From Chitinophagaceae bacterium UBA1931 (lineage in GTDB: Bacteria; Bacteroidota; Bacteroidia; Chitinophagales; Chitinophagaceae), in assembly GCA_002337125.1 (NCBI GenBank), contig DDFJ01000004.1:2886134-2950133 (forward strand): DNA of 64,000 nt. Reading direction: 5' to 3'. The notes below the pieces were generated by a model. It made no database searches and had not been told where the DNA came from. It saw only the letters and a program-made list of their open reading frames with translations. Position numbers and translations under genes: made by a program. Numbering within the stretch: the stretch's first letter is position 1; each line of letters starts with the position of its first letter. Shown piece by piece: positions 43,501-52,098 of the stretch.

Positions 43501-46500
43501 GTTGTAATTGGCCAAACTGATGTTGTAGTTACAAGAGATGTCGATGCAAACTTCGGTCAGTTGGCATTTTATTCAATTACTGCAGTAGCTCCTGCAGGAA
43601 CTGTTAAAGCAAGAGTACAGAGTGCAATTACATGTAATGTAATGAAGATGGATGCATTCTGTTTAACTGCAACTATTCCTGTTAATCTTGGTAATTATGT
43701 TTGGTACGACAGAAATAATAATGGTACACAGGATGCAGGTGAACCTGCTATCAGCGGTGCAACTGTAAAATTATATGCTGATGCAAATGCTGACAATGTT
43801 CCTGATGGTGCTGCTGTTTCAACTACAACAACAGATGCAAATGGTTTGTATGCATTCACAGGTTTAGCAGCAGGTAAATACATTGTAGGAGTAACATTGC
43901 CAGCGGGATATGCTGCGGGAACAACAACTGCAACATCATCTTCACCTGATAATGATAATAATACAGATAATAATGGTGTTACTACAGTTAGTGGTGAAGT
44001 AAGAAGTAATTATATCACATTAACTGCAGGTGCAGAACCAACAACTGATGGTGATGGTAACAATGGTAACCTCACATTGGATTTTGGATTAAAAGGAACA
44101 GGTTCAATTGGTGATAAAGTTTGGGATGATGCAAACGGTAATGGTATACAGGATGCTAGTGAAGCTGGTATCAGTGGAGTGGCTGTTACATTGACTTATC
44201 CCGGTGGTGCAACTGCAACAACTACTACTGACGCAAACGGTAATTACCTGTTCAGCAACCTTGCTCCCGGTAGCTATACAGTAAGCTTTACAACACCTTC
44301 CGGTTATACAGCAGCTCCTGCTAACCAAGGTAGTGATGATGCAAAAGACAGTGATCCTGTAAGCGGTAGTGTAAGTGTAACACTTGCAGCAGCTGAAAAC
44401 AATCTTACTGTTGATGCAGGCTTCATGAGCAACCAGCTTGTAATTGGTAATTATGTTTGGTACGATAAGAATTTCGACGGTATTCAAAATGCATCTGAAA
44501 CAGGTGTGGCTTCTGCAACAGTGAAATTATACAAAGATGCAAATGCAGATAACGTTCCTGATGCTGCAGCAGTAGCAACAACTTCAACAAATGCTTCAGG
44601 TGTTTATACTTTCACAGGATTAACCCCAGGTAATTATATTGTTGCTGTAGTGTTGCCAACAGGCTATACTGTAAGTACAACAACAGCAACAAGTACTAAC
44701 CCGAATAATGATGATAATACTGATAACAATGGCGTTGCAATTGTTAGCGGTGAAGTAAGAAGTAACTATATCACATTAACTGCCGGTGCAGAACCAACAA
44801 CTGATGGTGATGGTAACAATGGTAATCTCACATTAGATTTTGGATTAAAAGGCACAGGTTCTATTGGTGACAAAGTTTGGAACGATGTAAATGGTAATGG
44901 AATACAGGATGCTGGTGAAGCAGGAATCAGTGGAGTTACAGTTACGTTAACTTACCCTGATGCAACAACAGCAACTGCAACAACTGATGCAAATGGCAAC
45001 TATCTGTTCAGTGGTCTTATTGCCGGTAATTATTCAGTAAGCTTTGCAACTCCTTCTGGCTTTGTGGCTGCTCCTTCTAATCAAGGTAGTGATGATGCCA
45101 AAGACAGCGATCCTGTAAGCGGTACTGTAAGTGTAACACTTGCAGCAGCTGAAAATAATCTTACAGTTGATGCAGGCTTCATGAGCAATCAGCTTGTAAT
45201 TGGTAATTATGTGTGGAGTGATGTAAATAACAATGGAATTCAGGATGCAGGTGAACCGGGTATTGGCGGTGTAACTGTTAAGTTATATGCTGATGCAAAC
45301 GGAGATAACACTCCTGATGCTGCTGCTATTGCTACAACAACAACAAATGCAGGTGGTGCTTATACATTCACTGGTTTAACTCCTGGTAATTATATTGTTG
45401 CTGTAACTACTCCTTCAGGATATGTAGTTGGTGCAACAACAGCAACAAGCGCAAATCCAAATAACGATAATAACACAGATAATAATGCTGTTACTACAGT
45501 TGGTGCTGAAGTTAGAACTAACTACATCACATTAACAACAGGTGGTGAGCCAACAACTGATGGAGATGGAAGTAATGGTAACCTCACTGTAGACTTTGGT
45601 TTCCGTGGTACATTAAATCTTGGAAATGTTGTTTGGGCCGATTTAAATGATAATGGAATTTATGATGCAAATGAAGTAGGCATTAATGGTGTTACGGTTA
45701 ACCTGTATGCTGATGCAAATGGCGACAATAAGCCTGATGATCTTAATGCTGATAATGCAATTACTGCGGCTGATATAATTGCTACTACTACAACTTCAGG
45801 AGGTGGTGTTTACCAATTCAATTATCTCGGTGCAGGAAATTACATCGCAGGTATTGTAATGCCTTCAGGCTATGTAGCAGGTCTTGGTCCTGTATCTGCA
45901 AATCCTAATGATGATGTGAATAATGATGATAATGGTGTTGTATTAGTTGGAAACGAATTAAGAAGCAACTTCATTACACTTAGCCCAGCTTCAGAACCAA
46001 CAACTGATGGCGATGGAAGCAATGGTAATCTCACATTGGACTTTGGTGTTACTCCTTCAGGTGTTGGACAGGTATATAGTTTAAGTGGTAACCTGTTTTA
46101 CGATGCAAACCGTTTAACTGATAATACAGTAAATGGTTACAACATCACACCTTATCCAACTGAATATGTATTGCTGATTAATGCAACAACAGGTAAAGTG
46201 GATGCCATCCAGCAATTACCAGCAGTGCTTTCTGCAAATGAAGGTAAGTTCTCATTCACAAATCTGCCAGGCGGTACTACCTATTATGTAATGCTCAGCA
46301 AGGACTATGTAGCGCCAGGATCAATTGCTCCTGTTAATGCTTCATTGCCTGCTTATTATTATCCAACAGGTGAGCACATCGGAGCATCAGCAGGTTCAGA
46401 TGGAACAGTTGATTCAAAATCAGCATTGATTTACCTGAACAGGAATGTAACAGAAGTAAACTTCGGTATTGTATATGTAAGACCAGGAAACGTAGACTAA
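40537..46500 (+). CDS. Giant surface protein: choice-of-anchor-A domain plus nine SdrD-B-like repeats
   Basis: 1987 residues, secreted. Signal peptide 1-33 (ends SEIFAQ). A choice-of-anchor-A-type domain (about 35-345) starts SAQDFNIFTEGNLTI. Two lectin/CBM-like domains beginning NxSFENGTTGW lie near 352-505 and 901-1048. Nine SdrD-B-like repeats start near 507, 642, 755, 1049, 1190, 1302, 1443, 1555 and 1693, each with the pattern G-x-x-V-W-x-D-x-N-x-N-G-I-x-D and Asp/Asn-rich calcium-type loops (DGDGNNGN). A distinct C-terminal domain (about 1845-1987) ends VRPGNVD. No sortase signal and no recognisable T9SS sorting domain. The likely role is a calcium-stabilised stalk or adhesin. The T9SS cargo gene follows 32 bases later. 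Confidence 0.85.
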   Translation: MKKNYAKKITQYLPIQIFLVVLLLLNNSEIFAQNPLTSAQDFNIFTEGNLTITAGDIEGAIAVGGNLVVLGNSQRTSANTTGGQSYVTINGLKYALVVGGGLTGVNGGNVFKIDGKSGLTDDHYVSFYSLSGSTAAAGSGGIDIGNPVTTVLNRYVRINSTAQSASTVQNTTSLVNFSAAFTDFRSQAVSMSGCTSNVTATVSGGQATLNLGANSTNVWTISGSTLNTYSQINLTGNLPSASRPLVINVNASGSFSWSNVKFVMGSESDNSMEINRAPYIIWNFYNTTSLTIANSNLILGSVFAPNAAVTNNGSGNITGQLIAKSFTKPYAGELHIAKFNASVACAATSCTCAGNLVANPSFENGTTGWGWSGGTLTAGTGAVSCGSYSGDFQITNTSSNWVSQTIGTDLPAGTVINASVYAGTHDNSYYHEVGVYFFDANWNWISGATVEVNKVLANAPVGPQLYTWTAVVPAGTKYTQVGYNGNGNWIKTDQWCVTLAAPTTVAFGNEVYIDLNGNGIKDGSDWGYDGITVKLYADANEDGVPDGSALATTITSGGGYYNFANLAPGKYMAQIENAPSWMYVIPKNGGDPDNNIDDDNNGLTQSGTTIKGGTITLTTGGEPGGTNYNGTYDFAVYKDNGLGDFVFLDANSNGIQDTGETGIEGVTVKLKNTAGTVLATTTTDASGYYYFWDPVQYGTNTYNIEFVTPTGYSPSPSNQGSDDNKDSDPVNGIISNVTVPNGTWNNSFDAGFTTTLSLGNRVWYDANNNGINDSENGIAGVTVNLYNDANNDNVADGAAIKTTTTDANGYYQFDGLTPGNYIVGVVTPAGYVSSAVDGGDPDNNNNLDDNGQVIVGNETRGLAITLAFGTEPLVDGNTNPNNNITYDFGFLPNCDCTTSANNLLVNGSFENGTTGWSWSGGSLTTGTGYIACGAANGFNNWSTGTSKVWQDVAVAAGATVTFNAYAGTHTAGLACAPKLSLIFLNSSNVVIGQTDVVVTRDVDANFGQLAFYSITAVAPAGTVKARVQSAITCNVMKMDAFCLTATIPVNLGNYVWYDRNNNGTQDAGEPAISGATVKLYADANADNVPDGAAVSTTTTDANGLYAFTGLAAGKYIVGVTLPAGYAAGTTTATSSSPDNDNNTDNNGVTTVSGEVRSNYITLTAGAEPTTDGDGNNGNLTLDFGLKGTGSIGDKVWDDANGNGIQDASEAGISGVAVTLTYPGGATATTTTDANGNYLFSNLAPGSYTVSFTTPSGYTAAPANQGSDDAKDSDPVSGSVSVTLAAAENNLTVDAGFMSNQLVIGNYVWYDKNFDGIQNASETGVASATVKLYKDANADNVPDAAAVATTSTNASGVYTFTGLTPGNYIVAVVLPTGYTVSTTTATSTNPNNDDNTDNNGVAIVSGEVRSNYITLTAGAEPTTDGDGNNGNLTLDFGLKGTGSIGDKVWNDVNGNGIQDAGEAGISGVTVTLTYPDATTATATTDANGNYLFSGLIAGNYSVSFATPSGFVAAPSNQGSDDAKDSDPVSGTVSVTLAAAENNLTVDAGFMSNQLVIGNYVWSDVNNNGIQDAGEPGIGGVTVKLYADANGDNTPDAAAIATTTTNAGGAYTFTGLTPGNYIVAVTTPSGYVVGATTATSANPNNDNNTDNNAVTTVGAEVRTNYITLTTGGEPTTDGDGSNGNLTVDFGFRGTLNLGNVVWADLNDNGIYDANEVGINGVTVNLYADANGDNKPDDLNADNAITAADIIATTTTSGGGVYQFNYLGAGNYIAGIVMPSGYVAGLGPVSANPNDDVNNDDNGVVLVGNELRSNFITLSPASEPTTDGDGSNGNLTLDFGVTPSGVGQVYSLSGNLFYDANRLTDNTVNGYNITPYPTEYVLLINATTGKVDAIQQLPAVLSANEGKFSFTNLPGGTTYYVMLSKDYVAPGSIAPVNASLPAYYYPTGEHIGASAGSDGTVDSKSALIYLNRNVTEVNFGIVYVRPGNVD
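43690..45960 (+). repeat. Tandem coding repeat with an exact 756-bp period
   Basis: The sequence GGTAATTATGT(T/G)TGG starts at 43690, 44446 and 45202. GGTGA(T/C)AAAGTTTGG starts at 44110 and 44866. The GAAGTAAGAAGTAA block starts at 43996 and 44752. All spacings are exactly 756 bases (252 residues, two SdrD-B-like domains). Some 100-bp blocks differ by only a few bases, mostly third-codon positions, so the array arose by fairly recent tandem duplication. Confidence 0.85.
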
Positions 46501-46532
46501 AATTTTAAACCCTCAAACTTTAAATAATCGAT

Positions 46533-48017
46533 ATGAAACGAATTCTAAAACCACAAATGCTCGCTGCTTTATTACTGTTCTCAGTAAGTGTATCAGCACA
46601 AACATCGTATGAAATGTTCAGGAAGGAACGCCCAAATACAACAAGTGGAATAGTGTATTCAACACAACCATGGTTGTTTGAAAATATTCCCGGCGGTAAT
46701 TATCCTAACCTCACATTATTAACTGTTTCTGCATCTTTTTCAAATCAGCAGTATAATGATGTAACAGCAAACGGTGATAATGGTTTAATGTTTGGTGTAA
46801 GCTCAACACAAAAACCAAAACAACCAACAGAGCATCCGATTTATGTTGCAATGAACGATGTTGGTCAGCCGCTTAATAGTTATTACACAGCCCCTCCATC
46901 TTTAGCTGGAAACGGCATTGAAGCAGAGAGCAGTAATAATGCAATCAGCAATGGTGCTTTCTCTATGTTCACTTCTGCTGAGGGAATTTATGCAGCGAAT
47001 AATAATGCTGCTACTGGTCCAGCAACTAGTTATTATATGGGTACTGTAACTTTCACATTCAGTCGTTCTGTTACAAATCCGGTGATGCATGTTACTGGCT
47101 TGGGTGGAAATGTTGGAACAAATATCGATGTTAATACCAGTACATTCCTTGCTTTTACAACTGAGTATGAATTAGTGAATACAGGCTATGCAATGCAAAG
47201 ATTGAGTGGTACTGATCCTTTGATTGTTACTACAGATGCTGTTGGATCAATGCCTGCAGGTACATGGAAAATTGTAAACACATTTGATCCCGGTGTTCGT
47301 ACTGATCTTGATGGTGCAAACGGCAATTTAGCAGCCAGTGGCAGCGTTCGTATTATGGGTGCGAATATTACATCATTAACATTTAAGGTTTATTTAAGAG
47401 GAAAAACTGCTGGTCAGAAATGGTCTGATATTGAGCAATATGTTGGCGACAGGTACAATATTGGCTGGAGTATGACAACAATTGCAGATGGCCCGCTTCC
47501 TGTACATTTAACCAGTTTCACAGGTAAAGTACAGAATTGCGGAACAGTATTAAACTGGAATACTGCTTTGGAAGATGAAGTAAGTCATTTTGAAATTGAA
47601 CGCAATACAGGCAATGGTTTTGTTTCAATTGGTAAGGTTGCATCAAAGGGTTCAAACAGCTCTTATGTATTCAATGATGGTGCTGCAGTTAAAGGTTCAA
47701 ACCAATATCGCCTGAAAATGGTTGATAACAATGGTACTTTTGAATACAGTAATGTTGTGGTTGTAACTATTGATTGCGATAAAGCTAAAATCGGCTTATA
47801 CCCAAGCGTTACAACTTCAGGAACACGGGTAACTGGTCTTAGTGGCAAAGAAACAATTACAGTTGTTTCATCTGTCGGCCAGGTTTTGCAGCAGAAGAAG
47901 GCGGCAAACAACGTTGAGGATATCCAATTAGGTAATTTACCAAACGGAATGTATTTCGTTGTTGTGAAAGATGAAAGCAATGCACAGGTGTTTTATGGCA
48001 AAGTGGTGAAGCAATAG
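46533..48017 (+). CDS. T9SS type A sorting-domain protein
   Basis: 494 residues, secreted through the type IX system. Signal peptide KRILKPQMLAALLLFSVSVSAQ. The central region (about 25-320) is unrecognised and beta-rich. Near 325-410 is the Fn3-like module common in T9SS cargo (PVHLTSFTGKVQ, VLNWNTALEDEVSHFEIER, YRLKMVDNNGTFEYSNVV). The last 75 residues are a sorting domain (IGLYPSVTTSG, ITVVSSVGQVL, LPNGMYFVVVKD, ending GKVVKQ). It lies 32 bases after the giant repeat protein, with a terminator after it, so the two form one unit and may assemble together on the surface. Confidence 0.82.
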   Translation: MKRILKPQMLAALLLFSVSVSAQTSYEMFRKERPNTTSGIVYSTQPWLFENIPGGNYPNLTLLTVSASFSNQQYNDVTANGDNGLMFGVSSTQKPKQPTEHPIYVAMNDVGQPLNSYYTAPPSLAGNGIEAESSNNAISNGAFSMFTSAEGIYAANNNAATGPATSYYMGTVTFTFSRSVTNPVMHVTGLGGNVGTNIDVNTSTFLAFTTEYELVNTGYAMQRLSGTDPLIVTTDAVGSMPAGTWKIVNTFDPGVRTDLDGANGNLAASGSVRIMGANITSLTFKVYLRGKTAGQKWSDIEQYVGDRYNIGWSMTTIADGPLPVHLTSFTGKVQNCGTVLNWNTALEDEVSHFEIERNTGNGFVSIGKVASKGSNSSYVFNDGAAVKGSNQYRLKMVDNNGTFEYSNVVVVTIDCDKAKIGLYPSVTTSGTRVTGLSGKETITVVSSVGQVLQQKKAANNVEDIQLGNLPNGMYFVVVKDESNAQVFYGKVVKQ

Positions 48018-48037
48018 ATATTCGGAAAAGCATATCA

Positions 48038-48071
48038 AAGCCGTCCTGTTTCAGGACGGCTTTCTTTTTGA
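48038..48071 (+). terminator. Rho-independent terminator after the surface-protein operon
   Basis: AAAGCCGTCCTG pairs perfectly with CAGGACGGCTTT across a TTT loop, followed by CTTTTT. Confidence 0.9.
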
Positions 48072-48108
48072 AAGAAGAAAATATGTAAAAAATAAATAAT
48101 TGAAATAT

Positions 48109-48140
48109 TTGGTTTATAAAATAAACTACTTTATGTTTGT
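48109..48140 (+). promoter_or_regulatory. Predicted Bacteroidota promoter for the TonB-dependent receptor gene
   Basis: TTTG at 48109-48112 and TATGTTTG at 48133-48140 match the -33/-7 consensus with a 20-base gap. The start codon is only 15 bases after the -7 box, so the leader would be very short. This is the best promoter match I found in the window. Confidence 0.6.
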
Positions 48141-48155
48141 GCAACTTTAGAGATT

Positions 48156-50408
48156 ATGAAGCACTATTTTCTTTTGATCATTTTTTTATCTGCAACTTTT
48201 TGTGGCTATACACAAACATTGGTAACAGGTACTGTAACTGATATAAAAAAACAAGCTGTTCCGGGAGCATCACTGACCATTAAAGATTCTTATGATGGGG
48301 CAACTGCTGATTCAGCAGGAAAATTCCGTTTTAAAGCATATGATAAGGGCAAGCAGTTATTGATTGTTACAGCTGTTGGTTATAAAACAGTTGAGATGCC
48401 GGTTGAATTAACAGGTTCAGGTGAATTAAAACTGGCAATTCAGCTGAAACAGGAAATTACAGAAATGAGTGCGGTTGTAATTACGGCTGGTTCATTTGAA
48501 GCAAGCGATCGTAAACGGGTTGCTGCAGTTCTCACATCAATCGATATTCTTACAACGGCTAGTGCAAATGCTGATGTAACTGGTGCATTAAAAACTTTAC
48601 CAGGTGCTCAGCAGGTTGGTGAAACGGAGGGTTTGTTTGTTCGTGGTGGTACGGCTGCAGAAACAAAAACATTTATTGATGGTACATTGGTGAATAATTT
48701 TTTCTACACAAGTGTGCCCGGCATTGCTACCCGTGGACGTTTTTCTCCATCCATTTTTAAAGGAACAATTTTCAGTACCGGTGGCTACAGTGCACTTTAT
48801 GGCCAGGCATTATCATCTGCATTAATTCTTGAGTCAGTTGATCTTCCTGAACAATCATCAGCTACATTAAACCTGTCGGTTATCAGTGCTGGCGCAGGAT
48901 TTCAAAAACTGGCAACGAATAAAAAATCTTCTTGGGGATTGAATTATGATTATTCAAACCTTACTGCTGCATTTGCAGTGTTAAAACAAAAGCAGGATTA
49001 TTCAAGAGCTCCGGGCGGACATAACCTGGATGCAAACTTCCGTATCAAAACTTCAGCAAACGGAATGCTTAAATATTATGGCTATTATACAAACAATGGT
49101 TTGGCATTCACAAGCAACAGCCTTGATTCAACAGGATACCTGGATAAATTTTCCATGAAGAATGATAACATGTATCACAACTTATCATGGAAAGAAAATC
49201 TGAAACGTAAATGGAAAATAACAGCTGGTCTTTCGTTTTCAACAAATCATGATACAATTGGATTTGGAATGCAGAACCAGCAAAAGACTGATGTGCTGCT
49301 GAATGGTTTGCAGTTTAAAACATTTCAATTAGACAATAAAGGTCTTTACCTTAATGCACGTTTAGTGTTTGAAAAGAAATTTAAAGGATTGAGTGCTTTA
49401 CGTTTTGGTACTGAATATAATTACAGTGATGATAAAAGTATTTACACATCATACAATGGGTTTAAGTATAACAGCAGATTTATTGTAAACAATTATGCAT
49501 TGTTTGCTGAGCAGGATATTTATATCACCAATAATCTTGCGGCTAAATTTGGTGCAAGGGCAGAGTATGCTGCTTCGCTGGAAAAATACAATCTTGCTCC
49601 ACGTATTTCATTTGCTTACAAACTTGGAAAACAAAGCCAGGCATCACTTGCATATGGAATTTTTTACCAGAACCCTGAAATGAAATATTTGCCTGCAGTA
49701 AATTCAATGACATTTATGAAAGCAGAGCATTATATTGCTCAATACCAAAAAACAACGAGTCTTACTACTTTCCGGGCAGAAGTATTTTATAAGAAATATG
49801 CACAGTTGATTAAAACAACAAATGTAAACGGGCGGGAACTGGCGGCAAATAATAATGGATTTGGCGATGCAAGTGGGTTTGAATTTTTTTGGAGAGATAA
49901 GAAGAATATTAAAAACCTCGACTACTGGATTTCCTATTCATATCTTGATACAAAAAGAGATTTCCTGAATTTTCCTTATGCCATTACACCAAACTTTGCT
50001 GCACATCATACTGCATCATTTGTAGCAAAGAAATTTGTAACTCCCCTGAAAACAAACTTCAATATTTCCTATAATTATTCAAGTGGGCGGCCTTATTACA
50101 ACATTCAGTATGATGTAAATAATAAAACGTTTTTTGCCGACAAGGGTAAAGTAACCGATTACCACAATGTAAGTTTTGCCTTGAATTTTCTTCCTGACTT
50201 AGGGAAGAAGAACGCCAAATCATTTGCAGTGTATGTTATCAGCGTAAGCAATATCTTCAACATCAAACAGGTTTACGGCTATACTTATTCAACAAACGGA
50301 ATGCATAAACAGGAACTGGTTCCGCCATCACGCATGTTTATTTTCATTGGTGCGTTTATCAGCTTTGGTGTTGACCGTACAGAAGATGCTATCAATAATA
50401 ATTTATAA
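48156..50408 (+). CDS. TonB-dependent receptor with N-terminal carboxypeptidase-like domain
   Basis: Outer-membrane active transporter, 750 residues. Signal peptide ending GYTQ. A carboxypeptidase-regulatory-like domain (about 20-105, LVTGTVTDIKKQAVPGASLTI) is followed by the plug (about 110-230) with DVTGALKTLPGAQQVGETEGLFVRGG in two parts and IFSTGGYSALYGQALSSALIL. The rest is a 22-strand barrel (about 250-750) with many alternating aromatic strands, ending near SFGVDRTEDAINNNL. No SusD-like partner follows, so it is not a standard glycan-uptake SusCD pair. The ligand is unknown. A good promoter lies just upstream, and the 50433 gene follows after 24 bases. Confidence 0.88.
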   Translation: MKHYFLLIIFLSATFCGYTQTLVTGTVTDIKKQAVPGASLTIKDSYDGATADSAGKFRFKAYDKGKQLLIVTAVGYKTVEMPVELTGSGELKLAIQLKQEITEMSAVVITAGSFEASDRKRVAAVLTSIDILTTASANADVTGALKTLPGAQQVGETEGLFVRGGTAAETKTFIDGTLVNNFFYTSVPGIATRGRFSPSIFKGTIFSTGGYSALYGQALSSALILESVDLPEQSSATLNLSVISAGAGFQKLATNKKSSWGLNYDYSNLTAAFAVLKQKQDYSRAPGGHNLDANFRIKTSANGMLKYYGYYTNNGLAFTSNSLDSTGYLDKFSMKNDNMYHNLSWKENLKRKWKITAGLSFSTNHDTIGFGMQNQQKTDVLLNGLQFKTFQLDNKGLYLNARLVFEKKFKGLSALRFGTEYNYSDDKSIYTSYNGFKYNSRFIVNNYALFAEQDIYITNNLAAKFGARAEYAASLEKYNLAPRISFAYKLGKQSQASLAYGIFYQNPEMKYLPAVNSMTFMKAEHYIAQYQKTTSLTTFRAEVFYKKYAQLIKTTNVNGRELAANNNGFGDASGFEFFWRDKKNIKNLDYWISYSYLDTKRDFLNFPYAITPNFAAHHTASFVAKKFVTPLKTNFNISYNYSSGRPYYNIQYDVNNKTFFADKGKVTDYHNVSFALNFLPDLGKKNAKSFAVYVISVSNIFNIKQVYGYTYSTNGMHKQELVPPSRMFIFIGAFISFGVDRTEDAINNNL

Positions 50409-50432
50409 AATCATATATTAAAATCAACAACA

Positions 50433-51071
50433 ATGAAACAATTACTCTTCACCGTTTTTTGTTTTGCAATGCTGACCTCCGCTTCAGCTCAAAGCGAACG
50501 TTATACCGGCGCCATGCAGAAAAATTTTGAAGCTATGGCTTCAGCCAATACACCTGCAGATATGCTGGATGTTTCAAACGCTTTTGAGCGTATAGCCAAT
50601 GCAGAAAAAAACCAGTGGCTTCCTTTTTATTACTCATCGCTGAGCAGAGTGTGGTATGCATTTATGCTGAATGATCCAAAGCAGTATGATCAGATCGCTG
50701 ATCAATGCGATTCATTAATTGCAAAGGCTGAAGTGATGGAAAAAAATAATTCTGAAATTTCTTTACTGAAGGCAATGCTTGCTACATTAAGAATGGTTGT
50801 TGACCCGATGAGCAGGTATATGAAATACGGCATGATGTCGAATCAATACGTTGAAGAATCGAAACAACTTGATCCAACAAATCCACGCCCTTACATGTGG
50901 CAGGCACAGGGTATAAGTAAAACTCCTGAGCAATTTGGTGGTGGTTGTGATAAAGCCAAGCCAATCTTTGAAAAGGCATTAGAATTATTTAAAACATTTA
51001 AGCCAAAAGCACCCATGTATCCCAACTGGGGAAAGGATCAAACGGAAAAAGCCTACACAGAGTGTAAATAA
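50433..51071 (+). CDS. Secreted helical (TPR-like) protein of unknown function
   Basis: 212 residues. Signal peptide KQLLFTVFCFAMLTSASAQ. The mature part is helical with a TPR-like rhythm: ANTPADMLDVSNAFERIANAEK, WLPFYYSSLSRVWYAFML, QYDQIADQCDSLIAKAEVM, LDPTNPRPYMWQAQGISKTPEQFGGGCDKAKPIFEKALELFKTF (read as two halves) and PNWGKDQTEKAYTECK. Two cysteines are near the C-terminal half. This family often accompanies TonB-dependent receptors in Bacteroidota. Here it lies 24 bases after one, so co-transcription is likely. Function unknown. Confidence 0.7.
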   Translation: MKQLLFTVFCFAMLTSASAQSERYTGAMQKNFEAMASANTPADMLDVSNAFERIANAEKNQWLPFYYSSLSRVWYAFMLNDPKQYDQIADQCDSLIAKAEVMEKNNSEISLLKAMLATLRMVVDPMSRYMKYGMMSNQYVEESKQLDPTNPRPYMWQAQGISKTPEQFGGGCDKAKPIFEKALELFKTFKPKAPMYPNWGKDQTEKAYTECK

Positions 51072-51159
51072 TGTGTATTAGTCCCGGAGGAAATACTTCG
51101 GGACTACTTTATTTTTGACTGCTTCTTTAACACATTACATTGTATAAAACAAAACTGTT

Positions 51160-51819
51160 ATGCCAGAGAAAGAATTAACTGAACAGGAGAGTCTGCTGAT
51201 TATTCAGCAAATGATTAACCGGGCAAAGAATGAATTTGTTGATACCGGAATTGGTCCGATTCTTTGGGGTGCAGTAATTACCTTTTGCAGTATTGTACAG
51301 TACCTGCAACTTGAGTTTAATTTTAAACTGCCAGTTGATATCTGGCTGTTGACGATTGCGGCACTGGTGCCACAAATAATCATTTCAATAAAAGAACGTA
51401 AGAAAAGAAAAGCTAAGGGATGGGATAGCGACGTTATGAGTTATGTATGGCTTTGTTTTGGTATTGGAGTTTTTATTGTGAGCTTTATTAACAACGTTGC
51501 ATCAGAACAGCTAAATACTTTTCTTACAGATTATGAAGAAATAACGGGTAAACCTGATGTGCCGCATTTCATGACTTTTGGCACAAGCTACCTGATGTTT
51601 TTATATGGCTATCCTACAATTGTAACTGGTGCATCAAGAAAATTTAAACTGATGACGATAGGTGGAATTTTTTGCTGGGTAGCTGCGTTAATCAGTGTGT
51701 TTACAGTTATTAAATTTGATTTTCTGCTGATGGCTGCATCGGCAACACTGGCATGGTTAATTCCCGGAATTGTTTTAAGAAAAAAATATCTATTGCATAT
51801 AGACGAAAACAATGTTTAA
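51160..51819 (+). CDS. Multi-helix membrane protein paired with a winged-helix regulator
   Basis: 219 residues, function unknown. A short cytoplasmic N-terminus (MPEKELTEQESLLIIQQMIN) is followed by about five hydrophobic helices, including FVDTGIGPILWGAVITFCSIV near 27-47 and LLMAASATLAWLIPGIVL near 190-207. The start is a TESLxxIxxMI-type segment seen in small membrane proteins encoded with PadR- or HTH_34-type regulators. Its last eight bases overlap the downstream regulator gene, so the two are translationally coupled. The pair may sense a membrane signal, which is inference. Confidence 0.7.
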   Translation: MPEKELTEQESLLIIQQMINRAKNEFVDTGIGPILWGAVITFCSIVQYLQLEFNFKLPVDIWLLTIAALVPQIIISIKERKKRKAKGWDSDVMSYVWLCFGIGVFIVSFINNVASEQLNTFLTDYEEITGKPDVPHFMTFGTSYLMFLYGYPTIVTGASRKFKLMTIGGIFCWVAALISVFTVIKFDFLLMAASATLAWLIPGIVLRKKYLLHIDENNV

Positions 51820-52096
51820 AGAACTCGACCCTATATTACATTCGCAGTTAAGGCTTGCAGTGATGAGTTTGCTCATAAGTGTAAAGGAAGCTGAATTTAC
51901 ATTTCTGAAGGAGAAAACAGGATCAACTGCAGGTAATCTCAGTGTGCAGATTACAAAACTGAAAGATGCAGGTTATGTGGAAGTAACCAAACAGTTTAAA
52001 GACAATTATCCTCAAACAATCTGTAAAATAACTTCAAAAGGTATTAAGGCTTTTGAAGTTTATGTAAAGGCTTTGCAGACTTATCTGCCTAAATAA
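51812..52096 (+). CDS. Winged-helix transcriptional regulator (HTH_34-like)
   Basis: 94-residue stand-alone winged helix. It starts FKELDPILHSQLRLAVMSLL, then a helix-turn-helix (EFTFLKEKTGSTAGNLSVQITKL, in two helices, near 30-52) and the wing (AGYVEVTKQFKDNYPQTICKIT), ending in a dimerisation helix (GIKAFEVYVKALQTYL). The family binds DNA as dimers and often represses its own operon. Overlaps the membrane protein gene by eight bases. It is convergent with pdxA, with two bases between. Confidence 0.88.
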   Translation: MFKELDPILHSQLRLAVMSLLISVKEAEFTFLKEKTGSTAGNLSVQITKLKDAGYVEVTKQFKDNYPQTICKITSKGIKAFEVYVKALQTYLPK

Positions 52097-52098
52097 AT

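Noticed and set aside
43690..45960. CRISPR-like array
   Set aside because: The repeats are 756-base coding units in frame, with no short direct repeats and spacers and no cas genes.
48156..51071. SusC/SusD polysaccharide utilisation locus
   Set aside because: The receptor is SusC-like only in general form. The next gene is a 212-residue helical protein without a lipobox, not SusD, and there are no glycosidases adjacent.
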